From assembly GCA_032250895.1 (NCBI GenBank), contig JAVVEZ010000007.1:1-63325 (forward strand): a stretch of DNA of 63,325 bases, written 5' to 3'. Shown here piece after piece: positions 8,997-16,543 of this stretch. The number at the start of each line of letters is the position of its first letter. The stretch's first letter is position 1. The notes under the pieces were generated by a model. The model saw nothing but the letters and a program-made list of their open reading frames with translations. It was not told the origin of the DNA and searched no databases. The DNA is from JAVVEZ01 sp032250895 (GTDB lineage Bacteria; Pseudomonadota; Gammaproteobacteria; Pseudomonadales; Pseudohongiellaceae). A program made the translations under genes and the position numbers.

Positions 8997-9071
8997 GGCT
9001 TTGGCTCCGGCTGTTACAGGGTCACAAAGGCTCGCCACAAAAACCTGGGACAAGCTCTTGAGCCAGACTTA

Positions 9072-9114
9072 TGCCAGATCCGTGCCAGATCCGTGCCAGA
9101 TCCGTGCCAGATCC
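9072..9114. repeat. 11-bp tandem repeat
   Basis: About four tandem copies of an 11-bp unit (CCAGATCCGTG) lie just upstream of the small PLDc_N-like gene. The unit is too short and has no spacers, so it is a simple tandem repeat, not CRISPR. It could vary in copy number by slippage. Confidence 0.7.
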
Positions 9115-9180
9115 TCAACCAGGGAATGCACCCCCCTCAGTTGAGCCAGGCAAAACACCCCCGTCACCCCTGCAACATCA

Positions 9181-9250
9181 CGCCACCCCTGCGCAGGCAG
9201 GGGCCCAGGGCAGGTAACACCTGGATTCCCGCCTGCGCGGGAATGACCCA
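9181..9250. repeat. REP-like intergenic palindrome pair (copy 2)
   Basis: Two adjacent palindromes: CCCCTGCGCAGGCAGGGGCC and, after the spacer CAGGGCAGGTAACACCTG, GATTCCCGCCTGCGCGGGAA. Same family as the repeats at 7697 and 52476. It lies in a 740-bp stretch (8997-9738) that otherwise holds only the tandem repeat, a gene scrap and a palindromic element. Confidence 0.65.
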
Positions 9251-9324
9251 GCAGAGTTGGGAGGTCTCCCACCGATACTAGGAAATTCAACCAAATATTG
9301 GTTATTTTGACCTTGACCTTCGGT

Positions 9325-9375
9325 GCCCCCTACTCCGTCTGGGCTGCCAATTCAAAGGCCAGCAAGACATTGCCG
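9325..9375 (-). pseudogene. 3'-end fragment of a second PQQ dehydrogenase gene copy
   Basis: Read on the minus strand this short stretch encodes GNVLLAFELAAQTE plus a stop, nearly the same as the C-terminus of the intact PQQ gene at 10810 (GNVLLAFELATQTE, stop). The two copies face the same way, and the zeta-toxin module lies between them. Upstream codons do not continue the match, so only the tail survives. It is most simply a relic of gene duplication or of the event that brought the intervening DNA. Confidence 0.75.
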
Positions 9376-9557
9376 GACATTATGAGAAATGCGACTCTGA
9401 CACCTAATTTTCTCTCTGATTATATTGACAAGACACCATAGTACTCTTCAACTACAGAGCATACTTCCGGTTTATAGTTCCGGGCCGATTGGCTACAATC
9501 CAGCGCTTACGAGAAGGGGCTCAGCCAATGGGCCCTGCAGCTGTTACACTGCCATAG

Positions 9558-9700
9558 TACTACTGTGTTACAAACCGCTGAAGGGCGCATTGCTGCGTTA
9601 AAACCGGGCTCAAAATGCTCATTTACTCCATGTAAACTGCGCTTTTTCGCCCGGTTTTGCCTTGCACTGCATCCCTTGATCGATTCGTAACACAGTAGTA
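9558..9700. mobile_element. 143-bp palindromic MITE-like element
   Basis: The ends are inverted repeats: TACTACTGTGTTACAAA at 9558 and its near-complement ending at 9700 (16 of 17 match). The interior is also an imperfect palindrome throughout, with AAAACCGGGC facing GCCCGGTTTT and a central ATTTAC...GTAAA turn near 9630. No ORF is carried. The shape is that of a non-autonomous miniature element or a very long RNA hairpin. It sits directly upstream of the 9739 ORF and the zeta-toxin module. Confidence 0.7.
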
Positions 9701-9738
9701 ATAAGAGCCTGCGCTGTAGAAGAAAAGGAATAAAAATA

Positions 9739-10056
9739 ATGAACAATTTATTCTACTGCCCGTATAGGCAATCAACTTTATTACAGCAGGGATACGAAAG
9801 AGTCATTGAAATCGCTACGAACTCCTCTGATTTGATATTAGCTTCTTCACCGGTGGCGGTGACAAACGCTGCTGGTCTGCTGTGGGCGTTTCGCTGCAAA
9901 GCGGATCGTTTTGCCAATCTCACTATCAAGAAAATCCCGAAGATGGTGCTCAATCGCTGTGAGTGGGTCCATAACGATTACTGCCTGAATGTGCAGATCC
10001 TGCCGGCGGAACGCGATCCAGAGCAGCAGTGTCTTTTGGGTGATGCCGATGACTGA
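9739..10056 (+). CDS. Small protein upstream of zeta toxin; possible methyltransferase C-terminal remnant
   Basis: A 105-residue ORF whose end overlaps the zeta-toxin start by 8 bp (ATGACTGA), so the two are probably translated together. I recognise no complete domain. Residues about 58-90 (LTIKKIPKMVLNRCEW, HNDYCLNV) resemble the C-terminal tail of site-specific adenine DNA methyltransferases (IPKxVLxRCEWGHDDYSL), so it may be a methyltransferase remnant captured at the module's edge. Alternatively it is an antitoxin-like partner. The start follows a 143-bp palindromic element and has AGGAATAAAA upstream. Codon use is more AT-rich than in neighbours. Confidence 0.45.
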   Translation: MNNLFYCPYRQSTLLQQGYERVIEIATNSSDLILASSPVAVTNAAGLLWAFRCKADRFANLTIKKIPKMVLNRCEWVHNDYCLNVQILPAERDPEQQCLLGDADD

Positions 10057-10576
10057 GCGGCGCATCCTCATTATCGCCGGCCCCAACGGCGCGGGAAAAA
10101 CCACCTTCGCCAGGGAGTTTCTGCCGAACGAGGCTGGCTGCCGCAATTTTGTGAATGCGGATTTGATTGCTGCAGGTCTGTCCCCCTTCAGTCCGGAAAC
10201 GGCTGCCCGGCAGGCCGCGCGCGTGATGCTGGACACGATTGCCTTATACGTCAGGCACGATGAGTCCTTTGTTTTTGAGACCACCCTGGCCGGCAAGGCC
10301 TATTTGCACCGGATCGAACAGTGGCGGGCTATGACTTACAAGGTCACATTATTGTTTCTCAGCCTACCTGATGCACAGCTGGCTATCGACCGGGTGACAA
10401 ACCGTGTAAAGGAAGGCGGTCATCATATCCCGGAAGCAGTGATACGCCGCCGCTTTGACAAAGGCTGGCGGAATTTTCAGGATTTTTACAAGCAAGCTGT
10501 TGATGATTGGGCGCTTTTTGACAACAGCGGCTATGCTCCCCTATTGCAGGACTGGAGTGAAAATTATGATAGCTAA
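10049..10576 (+). CDS. Zeta-toxin family kinase
   Basis: A 175-residue P-loop protein of the zeta toxin/UDP-N-acetylglucosamine kinase-like family. The Walker A motif GPNGAGKTT is at residues about 11-19. The conserved arrangement follows: FVNADLIAAGLSPF (substrate-region Asp), ESFVFETTLAGKAYL (about 72-86), LSLPDAQLAIDRVTNRVKEGGHHIP (about 106-130) and VIRRRF. Family members phosphorylate a sugar-nucleotide precursor of peptidoglycan or a related substrate, poisoning the cell unless held by a partner. It overlaps the 9739 ORF by 8 bp and the downstream small gene by 11 bp, which supports a three-gene toxin-antitoxin-like operon. The earlier in-frame ATG at 9989 lacks family sequence. Confidence 0.85.
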   Translation: MTERRILIIAGPNGAGKTTFAREFLPNEAGCRNFVNADLIAAGLSPFSPETAARQAARVMLDTIALYVRHDESFVFETTLAGKAYLHRIEQWRAMTYKVTLLFLSLPDAQLAIDRVTNRVKEGGHHIPEAVIRRRFDKGWRNFQDFYKQAVDDWALFDNSGYAPLLQDWSENYDS

Positions 10577-10763
10577 AGATATTAGTCAGGCTAAAAATCC
10601 GCTCTTGAGTATGGCTTTGCCTGCCTTGCAACGCGCCGCCGGCAATGCGCGCAGAATGGCTATCGAGCACAACACTGCTCTGGTCATCTGGAAGGACAAC
10701 AAGGTGATGCATATCTCGCCATTGGAATTAAAAGAAGAACAAGAATGTTATTCAATCAAATAG
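10566..10763 (+). CDS. Small putative antitoxin downstream of zeta toxin
   Basis: A 65-residue protein starting inside the zeta gene (11-bp overlap). The core (ALQRAAGNARRMAIEHNTAL, then VIWKDNKVMHISP) looks like the short proteins that often sit beside chromosomal zeta-like toxins in Proteobacteria and are presumed antitoxins. No DNA-binding motif is evident. The start at MIAKDIS is chosen because the longer reading runs through the zeta gene in another frame. That it neutralises the toxin is inferred from position and size. Confidence 0.6.
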   Translation: MIAKDISQAKNPLLSMALPALQRAAGNARRMAIEHNTALVIWKDNKVMHISPLELKEEQECYSIK

Positions 10764-10809
10764 AAAATGGCTGTGAGCGAACGTATGCTGAACAATTGAT
10801 TCGCTACCC

Positions 10810-12660
10810 CTACTCCGTCTGCGTTGCCAGCTCAAAGGCCAGCAAGACATTGCCGGGCCTGCCGACAAAACCGGCATTGCCGGACAGAAAGTAGAGCATG
10901 CCTCCGGCGACAATGGGGCCGGGACCGTCGAAGGACGCCCCGTTGGCTTCAACACCGTTGCCGGTCTCGAAACGCCGGTTGGCATCAAACGTCCACAGCA
11001 CACGGCCGTCACCTGCGGCATAGGCCCGCATTCCGCCATCGGCGGCACCGGAGAAAACCGCGCCGGGAATGGCTGTCACGGCGGCCGACTGGGTGGCGCT
11101 GCAACCCGGGCCGCTCTGGCACAGCAAATCCTGTGGTGGCGTATACCAGGCCCGTTTTCCGGTTTCCAGGTCGATGCCATGGATACCACCGGATTGCTCC
11201 CTGAAATAGCCTCCCACGGCGACATAGGCCAGCCCATTGCCCACCGCCATGCCCCAGACACCACCGACCGGGCTGCCAGCCCCGGCCCGGTATTCCCAGA
11301 CCAGCGCCCCCCGGTTGTTGGGGTCCAGCGCGTAGGCCATGCCGGATTTCTGAGGGACCACCAGCAATTCACGGCCACCAGGCGTGGCGGTCAGAATCGG
11401 CGAGGCGGAAAAATCGAAGTCAGGCCCGATATCCTCGGGGCAATTGGGATTGGGCGTAGCGGGATTGCAACCGCCGATCCAGGCGTCGCCGGGAGTCAGC
11501 TGATTGAGCCATTGCAGTTCACCGCTGGCAAGGCTCAATGCAATCACCGCGTCCGTGGTTTCCGGCGCCGGCTGCGCATAGGCATTGCCGGTGGCGGCAT
11601 AGAGCAGACCCCGGTCCGCATCGATGGTGGGCGCGCTCCAGATACCGACACCCGCCGGACCATACAGCTGGACTCCGGTCGAACTGAGGCCCCGGGGCTG
11701 CGGTTCCGGCACCGTGTAATATTTCCAGATCAGCTCTCCGGTTCTGGCATCCAGGGCACTGATACTGCCCCTGAAGGTGCAGCAGGCATAATCCGGATCG
11801 GACGCGGCATTTTCCTCGGATACGCCGGTGATGGGGACATACAGGCGGCCATTGTGCAAGGTTACCGAGCCGGTACCGCGTACCGCCGGATGCTCTTCCA
11901 CTTTTCTGACCCACAGCACTTCCCCGCTCTGGGCATTCACCGCGTAAGCGTTGGCCTGAATATCCACAAAATAAACGGCATAGCCATGAGAACCATCCGG
12001 CAAGACTACCGCGCCTACCGACAATGCACTGCGAATCCCCGAACGCGGTAGAAAACTCCAATAGGTGCAGCCGGATTGCGCATCCAGGGCATACAGGGCC
12101 CCGGCCCGGTTACCCACGAACAGGCGTCCGGCCACCACACTGGGCTGGGCCCTGGGCTGTCCTTCCCCGGGCAGGCCATAGGCCCATTTCAGTTTCAGCC
12201 TGGGCAGATCCGCCGCCGTGATGCCGCCCTGGGCCGCCGACTGAAAGCGTGCATTTTTGACATCCGATCCCCAGCCATTCCACGCGCCACTCAGGGCTGG
12301 ATTGCCCATCGGCGGATTGCTGGCGCAAAGATTGGTTGTGATCTGCAAGGAAATATCACTGACCGACTTCCCGGTCAGAAAGCGGGCCACGTCACGCATC
12401 TGTGGGTCCGACAAGCCAGTGGCCTGCAATTGCATCACCCCGCCGGCCATGGCCGCGTAGATGGAATTGGGCGTGAACAGGGCCATATCCTCGCGATTCG
12501 GCGTATGAGTGCCCTCCTCGGGATTGACATGGCAGGCGGCGCAGCGGGCCTCGAAGAGGGCCTGACCTTCTGTTTCTTCCTGTTCTTCCTGGGCCAGGGA
12601 AGCTGCTGAAAACCCCAATGGGATAAGGGCCAGAACGAGAAGTTTGCGCAGCTGTTTCAT
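10810..12660 (-). CDS. Exported PQQ-type beta-propeller dehydrogenase with N-terminal cytochrome c domain
   Basis: A 616-residue periplasmic protein: signal peptide (MKQLRKLLVLALIPLGFSAASLA), a small cytochrome c domain with CAACH at residues 40-44 and later GVMQLQATGLSDPQM that may give the axial Met, then an eight-bladed PQQ-type propeller with repeated ALDAxxG and W motifs (GALYALDAQSGCTYW, ISALDARTGELIWKY, TGKRAWY). This haem-first layout matches polyvinyl-alcohol-dehydrogenase-like quinohaemoproteins. It would oxidise an alcohol and pass electrons to the haem; the substrate is unknown. GGAAGAGAGT precedes the chosen ATG. A scrap of a second copy lies at 9325. Confidence 0.82.
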   Translation of the reverse strand: MKQLRKLLVLALIPLGFSAASLAQEEQEETEGQALFEARCAACHVNPEEGTHTPNREDMALFTPNSIYAAMAGGVMQLQATGLSDPQMRDVARFLTGKSVSDISLQITTNLCASNPPMGNPALSGAWNGWGSDVKNARFQSAAQGGITAADLPRLKLKWAYGLPGEGQPRAQPSVVAGRLFVGNRAGALYALDAQSGCTYWSFLPRSGIRSALSVGAVVLPDGSHGYAVYFVDIQANAYAVNAQSGEVLWVRKVEEHPAVRGTGSVTLHNGRLYVPITGVSEENAASDPDYACCTFRGSISALDARTGELIWKYYTVPEPQPRGLSSTGVQLYGPAGVGIWSAPTIDADRGLLYAATGNAYAQPAPETTDAVIALSLASGELQWLNQLTPGDAWIGGCNPATPNPNCPEDIGPDFDFSASPILTATPGGRELLVVPQKSGMAYALDPNNRGALVWEYRAGAGSPVGGVWGMAVGNGLAYVAVGGYFREQSGGIHGIDLETGKRAWYTPPQDLLCQSGPGCSATQSAAVTAIPGAVFSGAADGGMRAYAAGDGRVLWTFDANRRFETGNGVEANGASFDGPGPIVAGGMLYFLSGNAGFVGRPGNVLLAFELATQTE

Positions 12661-13018
12661 ACTCTCTTCCTTGTTATTATTGGCAGAATTATACGGCATC
12701 TATCCTGGATGACAATAACCGAAAACGCGTGTCTTGCATCCCTTTATTTATTACTCAAATCGTTATCACTTCCAGAAAACAGAACCTGCCCTTGCCGCTC
12801 CGTAGCATAGTATATTCTACCGGTCACCATGACACGATCGATAGCCACCTCATCATCACCTGTTTCGAAAAATTTTCAAATTTTCAAATTTACAGTTGAC
12901 AAAAAAAGGGGGGGGAGTAGCCTAAAAAAGGCTCCCTTAGAATTGGGCGTCAATACAAAAGCCATACCCCACCTTAATTTGTTTGCTACGAACTACATGG
13001 AAATTCCAAGGAGGAACT
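12661..13018. promoter_or_regulatory. AT-rich intergenic region with A7-G8 tract in a promoter spacer
   Basis: This region is divergent between the PQQ gene and the secreted-protein gene at 13019. A near-perfect -35 box TTGACA at 12896-12901 runs into a tract of seven A and eight G (12901-12915), then TAGCCT at 12918-12923 as a possible -10 with 16-bp spacing. A small hairpin follows (AGCC...GGCT, 12919-12933). The repeated AAATTTTC motif lies at 12866-12890. Homopolymer tracts in promoter spacers are a known cause of phase variation; that this one varies is inference. Confidence 0.45.
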
Positions 13019-13660
13019 ATGTTAAATATCAGTAGCAAGAAAATCTCGAAATTTTTTGTCGTTTGTTCTTTTTTCGGTATATCCCTGGTCCAGGCTCAAA
13101 CAGAAGAAATCGCAGGCGAAACCATCGGCCCAGACGGAGTCAGTGGCACACCTTTGCATGACATCCGGGAGGCTCTCCGGCAAGCGGCTTCCAATCCCCG
13201 CAGGAAGCTTACGAGAGGCTTGGAGGTGCCTGAGTCCAAGGCTATGCGAATCGTCATAGAACAATCGCTGAAAATCATGGAAACACTCTCTGCTTCCGAC
13301 AATCTAGCTATTTCTTCGGCAAAGTTGAAAATGGCGGACAACCGTCAGGCCTTGCAGGGAATTGATGATTTTTGCAGACGGATCCTGAATACCCATCCAG
13401 GTAATCATGAACCTGCTGTTTTAGCTGATTGGCTGATGAAACTGGAAGCAATCTCCGATGCCCGGGATAGAAGCATATATTTTGATATGCTCAGTTCACT
13501 GTCACTCGAAGGCAGAGTGGCCATTGAAAAATCAAAAGAAGCTGTTCACCTTCGACTGTCGAGTAATGATGCCGACTGGATCAACTGGAGCCGCGTAGAC
13601 CCTGAAGGTTTCCTCAGCAGTAGAATTCAGGGTTGCGAAAAACGAGGAAGTCCAAGGTAA
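13019..13660 (+). CDS. Secreted protein of unknown function
   Basis: A 213-residue protein with a clear signal peptide (MLNISSKKISKFFVVCSFFGISLVQA, split here as a basic start, FFVVCSFFGISL, then VQA) and a helical mature part. I do not recognise a family. AAGGAGG lies 7 bp before the ATG, a strong ribosome site. Two Cys (about residues 118 and 207) could pair. The gene lies in a lower-GC island (12.7-14.2 kb) and uses more A/T-ending codons than the genes on each side, suggesting transfer. Expression may depend on the A7-G8 tract upstream. Confidence 0.65.
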   Translation: MLNISSKKISKFFVVCSFFGISLVQAQTEEIAGETIGPDGVSGTPLHDIREALRQAASNPRRKLTRGLEVPESKAMRIVIEQSLKIMETLSASDNLAISSAKLKMADNRQALQGIDDFCRRILNTHPGNHEPAVLADWLMKLEAISDARDRSIYFDMLSSLSLEGRVAIEKSKEAVHLRLSSNDADWINWSRVDPEGFLSSRIQGCEKRGSPR

Positions 13661-13715
13661 GCAAGGGAATAGTCCTTGAATTTTTTCAACTCTTTTGGAT
13701 ATGGTGGTGCTATTT

Positions 13716-14110
13716 ATGCGTAAATTCAACCTTTCTAATTTTTGGGTACCCCTGTTTTTTACATTTCAAGCTCGCATGCTAACGCGCTAACCTCAGTGTG
13801 CGACATTGCCATGCTGCCAGGGTGGGAATATGAGCATCGTATCACTTACACGGACATGGAAGCTGATATGTATCCTGGGGTCTGGTTTTTGACCTTGCTC
13901 ATTATAGGATCCCAGCAGATCCATCAACCCGATGATGACGGAATTGAAGTGCCTACTCTTGCTGGTGGGAACGAGACAGGATGGGTAATGAACAATGTCC
14001 CCGAGAGTACGACAATATTAGGGGTTTCCGTATTAACAGAAACGGGGGGTGTAAAGGACTTAGAAACTGCAACTAGCTGCGTTCCGTTTTCGGTACCCGG
14101 CCCTCCATGA
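13716..14110 (+). pseudogene. Possibly frameshifted gene for a small secreted protein
   Basis: From ATG 13716 one frame gives MRKFNLSNFWVPLFFTFQA, which looks like a signal peptide but stops after 24 codons. A second frame open to 14110 overlaps it and gives a protein-like sequence (GWEYEHRITYTDMEADMYPG, then VWFLTLLIIG and IHQPDDDGIEVPTLAGGNE). The T6 run near 13754 is the natural place for a frameshift joining the two. I recognise no family. It could be a decayed gene, a sequencing error, or chance. The region is AT-rich like the gene before it. Confidence 0.35.
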
Positions 14111-14245
14111 TATTGTTCTTCAGGAAATCTTTGAATAACTCTGACATTACCTGAAAGTCCAGAAATGCGCCAGAATTATTCAGAGGTCTCTGATGTTAAC
14201 AAACAAGTTCTTTTCTTATTGTCAGACAGGCCATATAAATTTAAC
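14111..14245. other. Short AT-rich spacer, nothing recognised
   Basis: This spacer lies between the possibly frameshifted ORF and the convergent secreted-protein gene. No promoter, terminator or gene is supported here; open frames that enter it are shadows of the gene at 14246. Confidence 0.5.
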
Positions 14246-14947
14246 TCATCGTTCAACCTTATTCGCGTACACTTCAAACAGCGCCACATCCGACCAGCCG
14301 CCGGGACCGTGGTCGGCGCCGGGTTGCAGGTCGGTAAAGCCGATTTCATCGACCCGGCTCAGATCCACGCCTGCCAGCGGATTGCCGCGTGTCACGCCCA
14401 GTTCGGTATTGAAGGTGAGCCAGCGCACGTCCCGTAGAGTGAATTCAGTCAGCAAAAAGTCGGCCGTGTTGGCCAGTTCCAGATCGCCCACCAGAGTGGT
14501 CCCGTCCGCCAGTTTGACGAAGGGTCTGAGCTTGTGAAACCCGGAGGTCTTGCTTTGCACCCTGATGCGCGCCAGACCCGTCAGATCGGCATAATAATCG
14601 CGCTGCCTGAACGCAAAGGTACACCCGGCACCACAAAGCCCTGACCAGGTATGAGTAGGATTGCTGTCACTGCCGTCAATGCCGGTTATTTGCAAGCCCT
14701 CTTTTTTTTGACCGTAGAGTTTTAATTCCAATACAGGGTTGCCGACATGAGCCTGCGAAATCGGGTTTTCACCGCCACCGGGAAGCTGCCGCCAGGTTTC
14801 GGCAAAAAACAGCGCCGGCCGGGGTGGCGGACCTGAGGGACGGGTGCCATCGGGAGAGGCTCCCATCAGCATAAAGACAGCCCCCAGACTCAACAATGGC
14901 AGCGCGAATTTCAACAAGCGTTCAGTGATTTGATAATGGTGCAACAT
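14246..14947 (-). CDS. Secreted protein of unknown function in the PQQ/DUF6152 region
   Basis: A 233-residue protein with an N-terminal hydrophobic segment (FALPLLSLGAVFMLMGASP, about 13-31) that may be a signal peptide or lipoprotein-free anchor. The mature part includes AETWRQLPGG, two Cys in a WSGLCGAGCTFAF loop, then beta-rich sequence ending GGWSDVALFEVYANKVER. That pattern resembles jelly-roll/carbohydrate-binding-like domains in which the last strand reads D-V-A-L-F-E-V-Y. The family is not firmly recognised. GAGGAG precedes the ATG. It is in line with, and downstream of, the leftward pair at 15029 and 15897, so it probably belongs to that operon. Confidence 0.65.
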   Translation of the reverse strand: MLHHYQITERLLKFALPLLSLGAVFMLMGASPDGTRPSGPPPRPALFFAETWRQLPGGGENPISQAHVGNPVLELKLYGQKKEGLQITGIDGSDSNPTHTWSGLCGAGCTFAFRQRDYYADLTGLARIRVQSKTSGFHKLRPFVKLADGTTLVGDLELANTADFLLTEFTLRDVRWLTFNTELGVTRGNPLAGVDLSRVDEIGFTDLQPGADHGPGGWSDVALFEVYANKVER

Positions 14948-15028
14948 AGTGTTCTCCTCATCCCCACATACATGACGTCATCCCCATATGAACCTCACCG
15001 TTATCCCCGCGCAGACGAGCAAACAGGT

Positions 15029-15844
15029 TTATTCCTCTTCGTCCGCGCCGAACAAACGCATCCTGGCTGTTCCGGTTTCCGGATCGGCAAACTCGCGGTT
15101 GTCTTCACACACATACTCGAACAACTTGTAGTCCGGGCTGCGGGAATACATCCAGGTCCACTGCCAGGGGCCGGCAAGGTATTCCGGATCAGTCACGGTA
15201 ACCTGGTCCTCCATCATGTCGGCAGACAGCAGGCGGATCCGTTCGCTGATCCGCATCTGGTTGGAATGGGGCACATTGCGAAATTGCACATAATCCTTGA
15301 TCCCCACGGTATCCACGACCAGCGTATCACCTTCCCAATGCCCGACGGAATGCCCCCAGAAGCGCGGTTCGGCGTCTTCATAGGGAATCTGGGTCTCATT
15401 CAGGTAAATTCGCCTGATCTGGCTGTAGGCCTCCTGAACGATCGTTACCTGGCCGCGGCTTTCCAGCACCTCCATCGGAAACATGCCCTGCATCATCGTG
15501 GGCATGCCATCGGGCAGGCAATGGGTATAGCCGGTGGCTATCGGCTCTCCGCGGGCACTGGCTTCCTCCAGTATGGCGCGTTCGGCACGCCAGGCGTCGA
15601 TATATTCAGGCTTCAGGGGCGGCTCGGGAACCGGTGGCGGTGGCGTTACCGGCAGTTCAACCAGAGGGTCCACCCGGCCCGGATAACTGAACCACTTGCC
15701 GTCGATGCTGGGACTTTCCGTGGCCTGTGCCAGGCTGAAACTGGCCAGGCTCCAGCAAACCAGGGTCAGACCGGCATGCATCAGGTTTTTCGCGTTTTTT
15801 CTGTCTTTCGTTCTAGTTATCATTCTGTACTGTTTCGTTTGCAT
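15029..15844 (-). CDS. Secreted GHSxxHWEGD-motif protein, copy 1 (DUF6152 partner)
   Basis: A 271-residue exported protein with a signal peptide ending near FSLA, a Pro-rich stretch (TPPPPVPEPPLKPEY), then C-L-P-D-G-M-P, EAYSQIRRIYLN, the signature WGHSVGHWEGDTLVVDT (about 175-190), SNQMRISERIRL, and YVCEDNREFA near the end. Paralogues with the same motif order lie at 18821 and 25986, each beside a DUF6152 gene. Role unknown; export and position suggest a part in a periplasmic or cell-surface pathway with the PQQ enzymes. The ATG at 15844 has GGGGGTG about 8 bp upstream. The gene is 43 bp downstream of the DUF6152 gene and presumably co-transcribed. Confidence 0.75.
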   Translation of the reverse strand: MQTKQYRMITRTKDRKNAKNLMHAGLTLVCWSLASFSLAQATESPSIDGKWFSYPGRVDPLVELPVTPPPPVPEPPLKPEYIDAWRAERAILEEASARGEPIATGYTHCLPDGMPTMMQGMFPMEVLESRGQVTIVQEAYSQIRRIYLNETQIPYEDAEPRFWGHSVGHWEGDTLVVDTVGIKDYVQFRNVPHSNQMRISERIRLLSADMMEDQVTVTDPEYLAGPWQWTWMYSRSPDYKLFEYVCEDNREFADPETGTARMRLFGADEEE

Positions 15845-15896
15845 TTGCTTCACCCCCTGCCTGTGCTGTCAACAGAATATTCCGTTTCTTGTTATC

Positions 15897-16316
15897 TCAC
15901 TCGATATTGGGCTCACCGGCAGGCCCGCCATTGCCCATTTTAATGCCATTGGCCAGCGTTACCTGCTTCAGCAGGGCGCCGGGTTCGCCGGTTCGCAGGG
16001 GTCCGACGATCACGGTAATTTCATCGCCGGGCTTGATGATGTTGAACTTCCAGCCAACCCGGCTGAGAATCCCAGGATTGGCACATTCAATGGTCCAGCG
16101 CTTGCTCTCGCCATTCACATCGGCCACGTCCATCTCGATATAGACATGGGGATTGGTCCATTGAAAACGGCTGACCGTACCGGTCATTTTAATCTGCTTT
16201 TCGTGATCAAACATGGCGAAAGAGTGGTGGGCCAAAGCCACTGCGCTACTCAACTGCGCCAGCGCAGCAAGCAAAACCAGAGCCAGGGGTCCAGAAATCT
16301 TCTTCAACATGCTCAT
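15897..16316 (-). CDS. DUF6152-family exported protein, copy 1
   Basis: A 139-residue exported protein of the DUF6152 type. A signal peptide ends at AVALA, immediately followed by the conserved HHSFAMFD. Then come the family motifs MTGTVSRFQWTNPHVYIEMD, WTIECANPGILSRVGW, KPGDEITVIVGPLRTGEPGA. The mature N-terminal His-His could bind a metal, as an N-terminal His does in other periplasmic proteins, but this is speculation. No function is established for the family. Divergent from the PQQ dehydrogenase at 16544 and in front of the secreted partner at 15029. AGAGGTTGA precedes the ATG. Confidence 0.82.
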   Translation of the reverse strand: MSMLKKISGPLALVLLAALAQLSSAVALAHHSFAMFDHEKQIKMTGTVSRFQWTNPHVYIEMDVADVNGESKRWTIECANPGILSRVGWKFNIIKPGDEITVIVGPLRTGEPGALLKQVTLANGIKMGNGGPAGEPNIE

Positions 16317-16543
16317 GCACTCAACCTCTATAATTATTTTGGGGAATCCGTATGGCTTGGCAGAATAAACCAGCTACCCGAGAGACGCAAGAAATAGGAA
16401 AGACAAAAACAGGAAAGCCCTTGGAACCTGTCATTTCAAAAAAAAGTGACGTCTGCTCCTGCATCCCGGTAGAATGTTCAAAACCCCGGATAGAGGGCTC
16501 CTTGTAAATGATCGCGAAGTTCCTTTGTTGCAGGGGCTCATGC

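Noticed and set aside
9072..9114. CRISPR or iteron array
   Set aside because: An 11-bp unit repeated about four times without spacers; no replication gene nearby. A simple tandem repeat fits.
9507..9746. A 79-codon minus-strand ORF
   Set aside because: It lies across the 143-bp palindrome and has no ribosome site or homology.
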